Shown piece after piece: positions 55,764-64,000 of a DNA stretch of 64,000 nucleotides (positions within the stretch are counted from its first letter, which is position 1; each line of letters begins with the position of its first letter). The notes beneath the pieces are model-generated. The model saw only the letters and a list, made by a program, of their open reading frames with translations, was not told where the DNA came from and made no database searches. Source of the DNA: Odobenus rosmarus divergens. Its lineage: Eukaryota > Chordata > Mammalia > Carnivora > Odobenidae. Location of the stretch: contig NW_004450481.1 in NCBI RefSeq assembly GCF_000321225.1, positions 912,394-976,393 of the forward strand. The letters are read 5' to 3'. The position numbers were made by a program, and so were the translations under genes.

Positions 55764-55925
55764 TTTTTTTAATCTTTTTATTGTTATGTTAATCACCATA
55801 CATGACATCATTAGTTTTTGATGCAGTGTTCCATGATTCATTGTTTGTGCATAACACCCAGTGCTCCATGCAGAATGTGCCCTCTTTAATACCCATCACC
55901 AGGCCAACCCATCCCCCCACCCACC
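55764..55925 (-). mobile_element. 5'-truncated L1 3' end inserted in the provirus
   Basis: Poly-T/AATCTTTTTATTGTTATGTTAATCACC to CCATCACCAGGCC...CCCACC, the 3' end of a carnivore L1, about 160 bases. Target duplication TCAAAGAAAGCTTT at 55752-55765 and 55926-55939. Confidence 0.9.
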
Positions 55926-56239
55926 TCAAAGAAAGCTTTGAGATGATGTTAGGGTGTCCGGTGAGCCCGGTGGCAAAGAATTGTGCAAAGAGCGGAGCAC
56001 GAGCTGGACAGAGTTTATTCACTTTGCAAGGGTGGAGAGGGGCCAGACATGGAGAGAGATGTCAGGCTCAGCTGCACCCCTGGGGGAGGATGTGTGAGGA
56101 GGGTGTCGACACTTGCTTGGCCCCATAGAGCAGGAGGTGACAAGTTTCTGCAGGGGGGACAGCTCTCTCCGGGGCTCATCTGGGATGTGGTTTGCTGACT
56201 CGCTAGAAAAGAATATGCTTTGTCGTGATGGCCTAGTTT

Positions 56240-56426
56240 TTCTTTTTAAAGATTTTATTTATTTATTTATCAGAGAGAGAGAGCACAAATGGGGGGAGCG
56301 GCAGGCGGAGGGAGAAGCAGGCTCCCCACTGAGCAAGGAGCCCGATGTGGGGCTCGATCCCAGGACCCCGGGATCATGACCTGAGCTGAAAGTAGACGCT
56401 TAACCGATGGAGGCACCCAGGTGTCC
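56240..56426 (-). mobile_element. CAN SINE
   Basis: Reverse copy, TTTTTAAAGATTTTATTTATTTATTTATCAG to GGCACCCAGGTGTCC. The head is somewhat diverged. Confidence 0.93.
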
Positions 56427-57109
56427 TGTGGTGGTCTGTCTTCTGAGAACAAGGGGCACCATGACTTGGAAGAACAGAGAGTCAGGGCCATCAGACGCCT
56501 GTGAGTTTTTGTCTGTAAGCTTGGCTGGGGAGGGGGCTTTGAATAGAATCCTTTCACCTTGCAAGTCTCCTATGTCTTTATTTTCTCCTTGTTGACCCCC
56601 TTCTGACCTCCTCTTCTGGCAAGCACATTCGCACCGCCCCCCCCCCAGGGCCTCTGTGTTCGCCCTTTGCTCTACCTGAGCACACCTTCCTCTTGTCTTT
56701 GCCCAGCTAACAGTTCCTTATAAGCTCCTCCCACCCCTACCCCTGACTCATGTATCTCCTCCTCCAGAGCCCTTTCCCTCCCCGACTAACTCCAGGCCCC
56801 TTCTGACTAACTCTTTGAGCTCTTCTGTAATTTCACCTTTTATGTGTTTGAGTCCTGGCTGCCTCCACCATCAGACTAGGGGAGCTCCTAAAAAGCAAAG
56901 CCTCTTTCCCACCGCCACCGCATGGACACAGTAGTCGTGCAGTAAATGTGAGTCGTGTCTTCCCCTTCCCCGTGCCCCCATTCCATAGGAAGAAACCAGA
57001 GCCCAGAGAGGCCAAGTCACAGGGCAGGGTCACACAGCAGCCTCTGGTCACTACCGGATTCCTGCTGGAGATGGAACCGCACAGACCTGCAGGACCCCTC
57101 TGACCTGAC

Positions 57110-57306
57110 TTTTTTTTTTTTTTTTTTTTAGATTTTATTTATTCATTCATGAAAGACAAAGGGAGGGAGAGAGAGAGAGAGCAGCAGAGGGAGAAGCAGG
57201 CTCCCCTCAGAGCAGGGAGCCCGATGCGGGGCTCGATCCCAGGACCCTGGGATCATGACCTGACCCGAAGGCAGACGCTTAACCCACTGAACCAGCCAGG
57301 TGCCCC
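57110..57306 (-). mobile_element. CAN SINE
   Basis: Reverse copy, poly-T/AGATTTTATTTATTCATTCATG to ACCAGCCAGGTGCCCC. Confidence 0.93.
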
Positions 57307-57599
57307 TTGATTGCTTTTTTACTCAATATAGTCTATATGCCAAAGCGGCCCATCTTGGGGCAGTCGGCCCTTGGCCCCTACAGGGGCATTTTTAGGAAGG
57401 AGAGAAGTTTCTACTCAGCCACATATGGGGGCTTGGGAGGAGAAACTGAACAGGTTGAATCCATCATATTGGGCAAACCTGTCCCCCATCACCATGGAAA
57501 CACAGTCCAGGCACGGGGGCGGAGGGAGGGGTAGCACTGTTTGGGGACATTCTGGTAGCCCTAGCTGGGAGTGGGAGTTGAGGATGGTGGTGGAGGTGA

Positions 57600-58060
57600 A
57601 GGCACCTCAACCCCTCCGACCGGTCTAGTATGCACTAAGTTTTAGCCAGCACCCTTAGCCCGAGTGACTGATTAACTAAACCTTTTTTCGTATATTTATA
57701 GATCTTGCATTCTTTCCTAGAAAGAACAGAGCACTTCTGCACGTCACCAGGCTCTCCTGCACCACCCCGGGGAACCAAGGACCCAGAATCCCTTGCCGAC
57801 CTGTGAGCACCATAATAACGTGTGTAGCTGGCGCCTCGAGACTGCACATAATTAAGAATTATCACAGGCCACTGCACTCCCTTAACAGATTAACTGCCCT
57901 AAATCCCTTGAAAAATTTCTGGGTCAGGCAGAAACCTTGGAGTTGGCCTTCTCCCCAGGTGGCCAGCCTCCTGAATAAAGCTCATATTCCTTCCCAATGA
58001 GAACCCATCTCTGGAATATTTGCCTTTCCAGCTTCAGGAACAGGTTGGGGGGAGGACCCA
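57600..58060 (+). mobile_element. LTR-like element (tentative)
   Basis: AT-balanced sequence with CCTCCTGAATAAAGCTCATATTCCTTCCC (AATAAA near 57974) and a following U5-like CTGGAATATTTGCCTTTCCAGCTTC. The arrangement resembles a class I LTR but I cannot define its borders or family. Confidence 0.4.
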
Positions 58061-58354
58061 GGAGGTCACGTGAGAAGGGTTTTCTTCTGGGAATCAGAAT
58101 TCCCTGAGCAGCTCAGAAGCCCTGAGTAAGTCCGGGAACATTTCTGGATTTCAGTTCCCTTATTTGTGAGATGGGGCGGGGGGGGCTGTTCCTGAGGGGT
58201 AAAATGACTCAGTCATCCTAAAGTAACCCAGTGAACTCCTCCTGGGCCGTCCTGCAAGCTGGGGACACGGAAGTGAGGAAAACCTCTAGAGCAGAGGTAC
58301 TCAGAGGAAGTGAATCTGCCCCCCAACCACCATGAGAGACTTGGTAATGTCTGA

Positions 58355-59748
58355 AGGCATTTTTTTATTGTCACAGTGGGTGTGGGGGGGTAATGGTACA
58401 GGCATCGGGTGGGTTGGGCCAGGGAAGTTGCTCAAGATCCTGCAGCACCCAGGGCAGTCTCCACGGCAGAGCCCAACGCAGCGCAAAAGTCAACAGTGCT
58501 GACAGACACAAAGGTCCTGGCTCCAGTGCAATGGCAGGAAATGGCCTGGACAATTGTTAGAATTCTAGAAGGACTTGGAGAAAGGGAGATAACAGAGCAG
58601 GAAGGGTTGACAGAGCCTGGGAAGATCTGTGAAAGTTGACAAAGAGTCTATCAAGACAGCAGCTCTGAATTTGGAAGAAGCAGAGAGACTCTCTGGAGGA
58701 GGGGTTCCCAGACCTGGGTACTGCAGGAGGAATACGAGTTCGGGCTGGGGTGGGGAGGAACACTGTGACAAGGGCCCGGCCTATGTGTGTCTGCAGATCC
58801 AGGTTTGAATCCCAGCCCCGAATAGTCTGTGGGATAGGACTGGGAACTAGGGCAGGATGCCCCCCTACCACAGGCTGGGTTTCCCCCCATTGGACCAGGC
58901 ATCAGGAGAAGATGCAGTGAGGATGGGAGGGGGAGATGAGACTAGATGAGTAGAATGCTCGGCCCTCGGTGAGTGCTGATGAGGGGGTAGAGTCCTGTAT
59001 GATGATCCCAGGGAAGAGGGCCAGGGAGGCAGGGAGATGGCACCTGCCCAAACCCTCAGGGTTCCTGGGAACATTCTGGAGCAGGGAAGCTTGGGTGTGG
59101 ATGTCAATGGGTGTCCACCCTCAGCTGTAGGACAGGCCCCGGATGCATGGGGGTCACATAATGGCACTCACTCCAGGAACTTCAGAGTATAGTCTTTGCC
59201 CCTAAAAGGGGTGTCTACTTTTTGGAGTTCAAAGACTCAGAAGTCAGTGAGCTTCCGGAAACCACGAAACCAAGAAATGAGCACTCGCCACCCTATGCCC
59301 TGCCCAGCTCTGGGGGGAGGCCGAGTCGGTGGGTGGGGGGAGGCAGCCCTGGGCCAAGCCCCCTGCTGGTCCATCCCTGAGGCTGCTTCTCGTCCCCCAC
59401 CGCACTGCTATCTCGCCCACCTCCCCCTAACCATGCTGCCATGTGGCTCCCTCAAAACTGGTCTGGTCAGGGAAGCCTTGAAGGGGAAAGTCCAGGCTGT
59501 GGGCTATAAGGAGACATCATAAGAGGGACTAAGGGTGGCCTGGGGGGGCAGAAGGTGGCCCCGCCCTGCTCCAGGCCGGCTCCCCACTCAGGGAGCCCTC
59601 TTTCCCTCCCCAAGACCCTTCTCTGTGCCCTGCCAGCTACCCTGTAGGCAGGCCACCTCCCCAGACCCTGGCCTATCCTGGGCTCCCTCCCTCCCTCGCC
59701 TCCCCAGCTTTCTTCTACCCCAGGCCACCCCCCTCTTACCGGCAGGCC
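58355..59748 (-). terminator. BST2: BST2 3'UTR and probable polyadenylation signal
   Basis: The first minus-strand AATAAA downstream of the stop codon is at 58369-58364, giving a 3'UTR of about 1.4 kb. No nearer canonical signal was seen; a variant hexamer could shorten it. Confidence 0.55.
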
Positions 59749-61650
59749 TCAGGCCAGCAGAGCAATGAGGCCCAGGAGCAGGTACACAGGCACCATCAAG
59801 GGGCTGAGTGCTTGCAAGGAGCTGCCAAAGCTGGTTTCCCCTTCCTTGCTCGAGGCCTCCTTCTCTTGTCTGGGGAAGATGTGGGGACAACTGAGGCAGC
59901 TGCCGGGCCTGCACCAGGTCTGGCCTTGTCGGCCCTCAGAATCTCCCCTCCTCCCCTACCGAATCAGTGGGGAGGAGAGTGGGCAGTGGCCACTCAAGGC
60001 TTGTGTGACCAGAGGGACGAGGCTGGGCTTCAAACGTCATGCCCTGAGCAATGGGAATTTTCCAAGCAAAGGGAGTCCTGGGTCTTGGGGTAGGATGGGT
60101 GAAAGGGGCGTGGTCAGGGGCTGTGGCTCGGACCTTAGTCGCTCTGCCTCTTCCAGAGCTTCTTGCAGCTTCTGCTTCAATTTCTCAATCTCTCCTAAGG
60201 CGGGAGAGAATCAGGGGGCTGTGTCAGCACGGTGGGCTGGACACGGCGTGACAAGCAGCCACATCCTTCGCCAGGATCTACCCCAGGACCTGACACCGCC
60301 TCCAGCCCCGCCCTCATGCCACCCCACCTTGGAAACCTGGGGTACTCCTTGCCCACCCTCCACTGGATTCTGACCACTCCCCAGCGATCCCAACCCTGGG
60401 ACAACCTCCCTTCAATGTTTGACCCACCCCTCCGGATCCCCCTCCGTGGAACCCTGGCTTTGTGCTTTCTTACCCTGAAGCTCCTCTTTTTGGATGAGCT
60501 GCTCCAGACCTTGGGCCTTCTCCATCTCCAGGGAAGCTGACAGGTTCATCTGGGACAGAGGGGAGGGTCAGAGACTGGCGTTCTGGCCTGCGGAGCCAGG
60601 TAGCTGCTGCCCTGGACCCCGGACCTCTTCCCCAGGCCCCATGGTCAGAGGGGCCCAGGGCCAAACCCCTTTCAGGTTTCCCTCCAAACCTCCCTGCACC
60701 CCGGTCTCCCACCTCCAAGAATGGCCAGAACCTCCCACTCTCCCAGGGCACCTAAGGATGTGATCCTCGACATAGGGGATTTGAGGCCTCCCACGTGGGA
60801 ATTTAGAGGCTCCCCATGCCCAAATCCTAGGAGAAACTCTTAGACCTCATGCGCTATTGCCCAAGATTTAGACGTCCTCCCCCAAACCCAGAACACGGGG
60901 ATTTCCGAGCCCAAGTTAGATGTCCGTGGGAGTTTCAAGGTGCCCCATGTCAGGACCCATGTGAAAGTTTCACAGTCTCTCAGGGATGGAGTGGATGTAT
61001 CAAGAGCCCCACCCTTCTTTAGGACGTGGTGAAGTCCCCATCCCAAAACCTAGATGGGATTTCTGCTGCCCAAGACTGGGGCAGAGAGGAAATTCTAGCT
61101 CTCCCATAACAGGTTGTAGATTCTTCCCACATCCTAGTGGGGATTTGGGTGCTCTGGGGGGAGTTTTAAAGGCCCTGCCCCACACCAGCACTGCTGAGAA
61201 AGTTTAGCCGTCCCCTAAACCCCAGCGGGGAAACTCAACTCCCATTGTGCGGGTCCAGGGGCAGTTTCAAGTTCTATGTCCAGCTCCATCTAGACCTGTG
61301 GGGGCCACGCAAGCACTGGGCCCTCTCCGGGAGCTGCAGTCGCTTACCACAGTCTGGTGGCAGGTGGCAGCCTGGTCCATGGTCCGTAGTAAGTCTTGCC
61401 GGGTTTGGTTTAGCTGGAGCTCCAGGAGGCAGGTGACATTGGGACACTCCTGCTCTGCCAGGAGGCCATCATTGCAGGCTGTGCTGTTGGCCCTGACAGC
61501 GAAGACAATCAGGCACACAAACGCAGCCACCACCAACGGGATCACCAAGACCCCCAGCCACCCCCTCCGCCCCAGCCTCCTACATCCCAGCATTGACTCT
61601 GATTTGTCAGCCATGGGCACAGGCAAGTAATGATAAAAGGTAGGTGCCAT
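59749..61650 (-). CDS. BST2: Bone marrow stromal antigen 2 (tetherin, CD317), complete, 4 coding exons
   Basis: Tetherin is an interferon-induced membrane protein that holds budding enveloped virions on the cell surface. Exons 5' to 3': 61650-61348, 60549-60474, 60194-60134, 59869-59749, 561 nt, 186 residues plus stop; human has 180. The cytosolic end has a tyrosine pair (FYHYLPVP) like the human trafficking and signalling motif. A second in-frame Met at 13 matches the human short-isoform start. The signal-anchor helix is about residues 31-52. Cysteines lie at 59, 69, 74 and 97, sequons at N55, N71 and N81, and a coiled coil at about 70-150. A terminal hydrophobic stretch (LMVPVYLLLGLIALLA) after small residues is the GPI-anchor signal. 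The donor of exon 3 (AAG/GTCCGA) is weak but kept because frame and human exon structure agree. Confidence 0.95.
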
Positions 61651-61699
61651 CTAGATCTGCCCCTAGATGTAGTAAGTTTGGGCGGGAGTCAGGACGCTG

Positions 61700-61850
61700 G
61701 AAACTTCTAGTGGCTGGGGCTACCCCCTTATTAGCATAGGGGCCGTCCTGACCAATGACAAGGTCGGAGAGAATCCTCTGACCTGGAGGCTCTTGAATCG
61801 GCCATCTGCAGGCAGAAAATGGTTTAGGCTTTCAGTTTCAATTTCCCGGG
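61700..61850 (-). promoter_or_regulatory. BST2: BST2 interferon-responsive promoter (ISRE)
   Basis: AGTTTCAATTTCCC at 834-847 of the 61-kb block (61834-61847) is an exact ISRE (AGTTTCNNTTTCNC), about 185 bases upstream of the start codon. A palindrome-like TTTCCCGGGGAAA overlaps it and a TA-rich TAATAAG lies near 61728-61734. ISGF3/IRF control is the known mode for BST2. Confidence 0.75.
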
Positions 61851-63521
61851 GAAAAGGTGGGTTGTTTGTGCTGAATTGAAACCTGGAGCTTTTCCAGTTG
61901 CAGGGGGAGCTGGGGCTGCCCGGCGTGGGGGGACACCCCATCTCAAGTTCCTGCTCCCTCTCCCGCATGTAACTGAGGGTGACAACTGCAGTTACTGAGG
62001 GTCTCATGCCTGTCAGCCTTGTGTTTGTGTGTCCCAGGACCTGAAGAGACAGCAACTGTCGTTGGCTCAGCTCCAAGCTGGGGAAACTGAGGCTGAGAGA
62101 TGAGTGGTAGACTGGGGGCGGGGCCTGGTTCTGACCCCGGAGGCCAGGTTTTGTGTTTAGTGTTCTCCATGGTGGTGACCCAGCAGGGGTTCACCTAGCA
62201 TCCCTGCACCCACCGAGGGGACCACAGGGAACCATGGAGGGTGTCTGAGGAGGGACTGAAGGCTGGGGAAGTGGAAGCCTATGCCATGGGACCCCAGGAC
62301 ACAGGCTGCAGTTCCCCCATTTGGCCACCAGGGCCGCCCCAACCCACAGAGAAGGTCGCCAGAATTTCGTCCTGGCTCCCACAGGGAATACGCTCCTACT
62401 TCTAGAATCTGCCTCTGCCATCCCAGGACCCCAAGTAAACCCTCTCAACCTCAATTTTCCCATCTGTAAAATGGGGCAATAACAGGAGCAGCCTCATCGA
62501 GGAGGGGGGCGGTGAGGAGTTTCTAGTGAAGTGCTTTGGCATCCAGTAGGCGCTCAGGGGATGTGTGGGCCAGGGCAGGAGGAAAGGTGAAAAACAGCGA
62601 AATATGGCCATGGAGCGAGGAGCACATTTTGAGGAAAGACGGTCCAGTCCATTTGGGATACGCTGGACCCAAAGTGCCTGGGGAGTGCCCAGGGAGAGGC
62701 CTCAGAAGGGAGCTTGAGCCAGAGCTTCCTGCTGGACATCAGCCTGATGAGAGGCTCCCACCCGCTGCCTGTGACAGGCAGAAGGTTGTCATGTGCTTTT
62801 CCTGTGGCTTCTTCAGCTACTGCCCGCCCACAGCGCAGACTCCAGCCCAGGTTTTGTTGTGTTGGCCATTTCCAGGGTTTGTGGTGAGCAGGGCCGGTGG
62901 GCAGGCAGGGCCACAGCCGGGGACCCAGGCCTCCCAGAAGGGAGAAGCCTCTCTAGGCCCCCGTTGGATGTGCTCTGCCTAGAAGTCCCCCATGAAAGCC
63001 ACTCAGCAGCCAAAGAACAGGGGATGAGGGATGATCTTGCTGAAGAGGCTTGGGGGAGCTTGGGTGTTGCTTGAAAAGGGCCCTCCCTCCCTAGCCAGGA
63101 CCCCAGGGGCAAACACAAGACCGTCGGCAGAGCTGATTTCACACGGTACTGGCCTTCAGACTTTGGGGTCAGTTGGGGATCACAGCTGCAGGTCAGAGGC
63201 CAAGGCTGCGTGTGAATAGCCCTGCCTCCTGTAGGACCTGGACAAGCAATTTCCTCTCAGCCTCGGTTTCTGGATCTGTAAAATGGCCATGACAAAAATG
63301 AAACCTTTCGGTGCGCCCCTAAATTTTGCAACTGAGGAGAGTGCCTTATTCACCTCGCTCTAGTCCCAGCCCAGCAAACAAAAAATTTTTCCCTCTAAAA
63401 TCCCAATGGAAGCAGGCTGCCATTTGTCTGATTTTAGCTTTGTTACTTTTTGTTAAGGATTGTTTTGTTTTAGGATAGTTTTGGATTTGCAGAAAAATAG
63501 TGAAGACGTACAAAAATGTTC
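61851..63521. other. Region upstream of BST2
   Basis: Contains MIR-like segments at about 62430-62570 and 63180-63290 and an old LINE-like segment from about 63440 (GGATAGTTTTGGATTTGCAGAAAAATAG). No coding exon or SINE was recognised. Confidence 0.6.
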
Positions 63522-63960
63522 TGTAGGCCCCCGTCGACCTCTGAGAGTCGTGGACCTGGGGCGGCGAAGGAACAGAGGGAATGAGACAACAGTAAAGCGA
63601 GGCCCAGGGGACCCCGAGCGAACAGCCAGAGGTCCCGAGATTTATTTTCCATAATCTAATATAACTTCTACAATGATATAGGTCTATAATGATTTACAGC
63701 AGGGGCTTAATAAGGCACATTCTTCCACGTACACAGGGTTAGTCAAGTGAAGCAATGGGAATGGGAGAAGGAGTAAAGAAATCTGTGAACTGGCTGTGAT
63801 CAATTCATTGTAAACACCTTTGTACTGGGACCTTAACACAGGATGAGAGAACAAAGAAGGGAGTGCACGGTGCGCTGTTTAACAGCTGGCTTCCTATCTG
63901 CAAAACATCTTCTGCCGCGGACTTTAGAACAGACCACACACATCCCAAGGGCATTTCACT
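63522..63960 (-). mobile_element. Probable class II endogenous retroviral LTR, partial
   Basis: The old LINE sequence breaks abruptly at TGTAGGCCCCCG, which on the minus strand is an LTR end in CA. Minus-strand AATAAATCTCGGG (about 63646-63634) would be the R-region polyadenylation signal, followed by a CGGGGTCCCCTGGGCC U5-like stretch. The U3 end is not identified and may lie outside the window. Confidence 0.5.
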
Positions 63961-63974
63961 CTGATCCTTTCGGG

Positions 63975-64000
63975 TTATTTATTTATTTATTTATTTATTT
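63975..64000. repeat. (TTTA)n repeat at window end
   Basis: TTATTTATTTATTT runs to the last base. It could be the start of a reverse SINE or a simple repeat. Confidence 0.6.

Larger units (their letters stand above)
52700..56240 (-). mobile_element. Degenerate endogenous gammaretrovirus-like provirus (gag-pol relic)
   Basis: Minus-strand order, high to low coordinates: a polyadenylation signal and U5-like stretch near 56016-55985 (AATAAACTCTGTCC, then CAATTCTTTGCCACCGGGCTC), a gag-like frame, a nucleocapsid zinc-knuckle relic, and a reverse transcriptase relic. It is interrupted by an L1 piece (55764-55925) and a SINE (54175-54363). No env was recognised, and the 3' part would run into the gap at 52604. 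Frameshifts and stops break every gene. Confidence 0.85.
51421..58350. other. Intergenic region between CCDC194 and BST2
   Basis: About 7 kb dominated by SINEs, a 425-base gap, a decayed provirus and an LTR-like element, each listed separately. The unique 56430-57100 stretch contains MIR-like words near 56990-57050. No cellular exon is recognisable. Confidence 0.6.

Overview
The window is nuclear DNA of a carnivoran mammal, probably a caniform. More than twenty tRNA-Lys-derived CAN-type SINEs are present (head GGCGCCTGGGTGGCTCAG, TC-rich body, AATAAAATCTT plus A-tail), with L1 3' ends, MIRs and retroviral LTRs. Genes have spliced exons with GT-AG borders. The species cannot be fixed from the sequence. 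The six genes match the order I know from human 19p13.11: DDA1, ANO8, GTPBP3, PLVAP, CCDC194, BST2.

Layout. 1-5.8 kb: DDA1 (+), coding exons 2-5; exon 1 lies to the left. 7.8-17.7 kb: complete ANO8 (-), 18 coding exons, 1226 residues, convergent with DDA1. 17.3-19.6 kb: bidirectional promoter interval with a CpG island and a 31-bp GC-box tandem array. 19.6-23.1 kb: complete GTPBP3 (+), nine coding exons, 492 residues, with a 95-base assembly gap in intron 7. 23-28 kb: repeat-rich intergenic DNA. 28.0-39.9 kb: complete PLVAP (-), six coding exons, 441 residues. 40-48.6 kb: intergenic DNA full of nested SINEs and LINE pieces. 48.6-51.4 kb: complete CCDC194 (-), four coding exons, 234 residues. 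51.4-58.3 kb: SINEs, a CTCF-like site, a 425-base gap, a decayed gammaretrovirus-like provirus (-), and an LTR-like element. 58.4-61.9 kb: complete BST2/tetherin (-), four coding exons, 186 residues, with an exact interferon-stimulated response element upstream. 61.9-64 kb: MIR-rich DNA, ending in what looks like a class II retroviral LTR cutting into an old LINE.

How the genes relate. DDA1 works in CRL4 ubiquitin ligases, ANO8 in ER-plasma membrane contacts and GTPBP3 in mitochondrial tRNA wobble modification; I see no common pathway. PLVAP, CCDC194 and BST2 are different: three consecutive same-strand genes that each encode a short cytosolic N-terminus, one signal-anchor helix, N-glycosylation sequons and an extracellular coiled coil. 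They look like one diverged cluster from which the antiviral tetherin arose. CCDC194 is the least understood member.

Other points of interest are a phase-0 44-codon candidate cassette exon in ANO8, GC-AG introns in both ANO8 and GTPBP3, two strand-asymmetric degenerate tandem arrays inside PLVAP and CCDC194 introns, and a retroviral gag-pol relic next to an antiretroviral gene. All exon borders were placed by reading splice sites and keeping frame against remembered human family sequences; no alignment was run.
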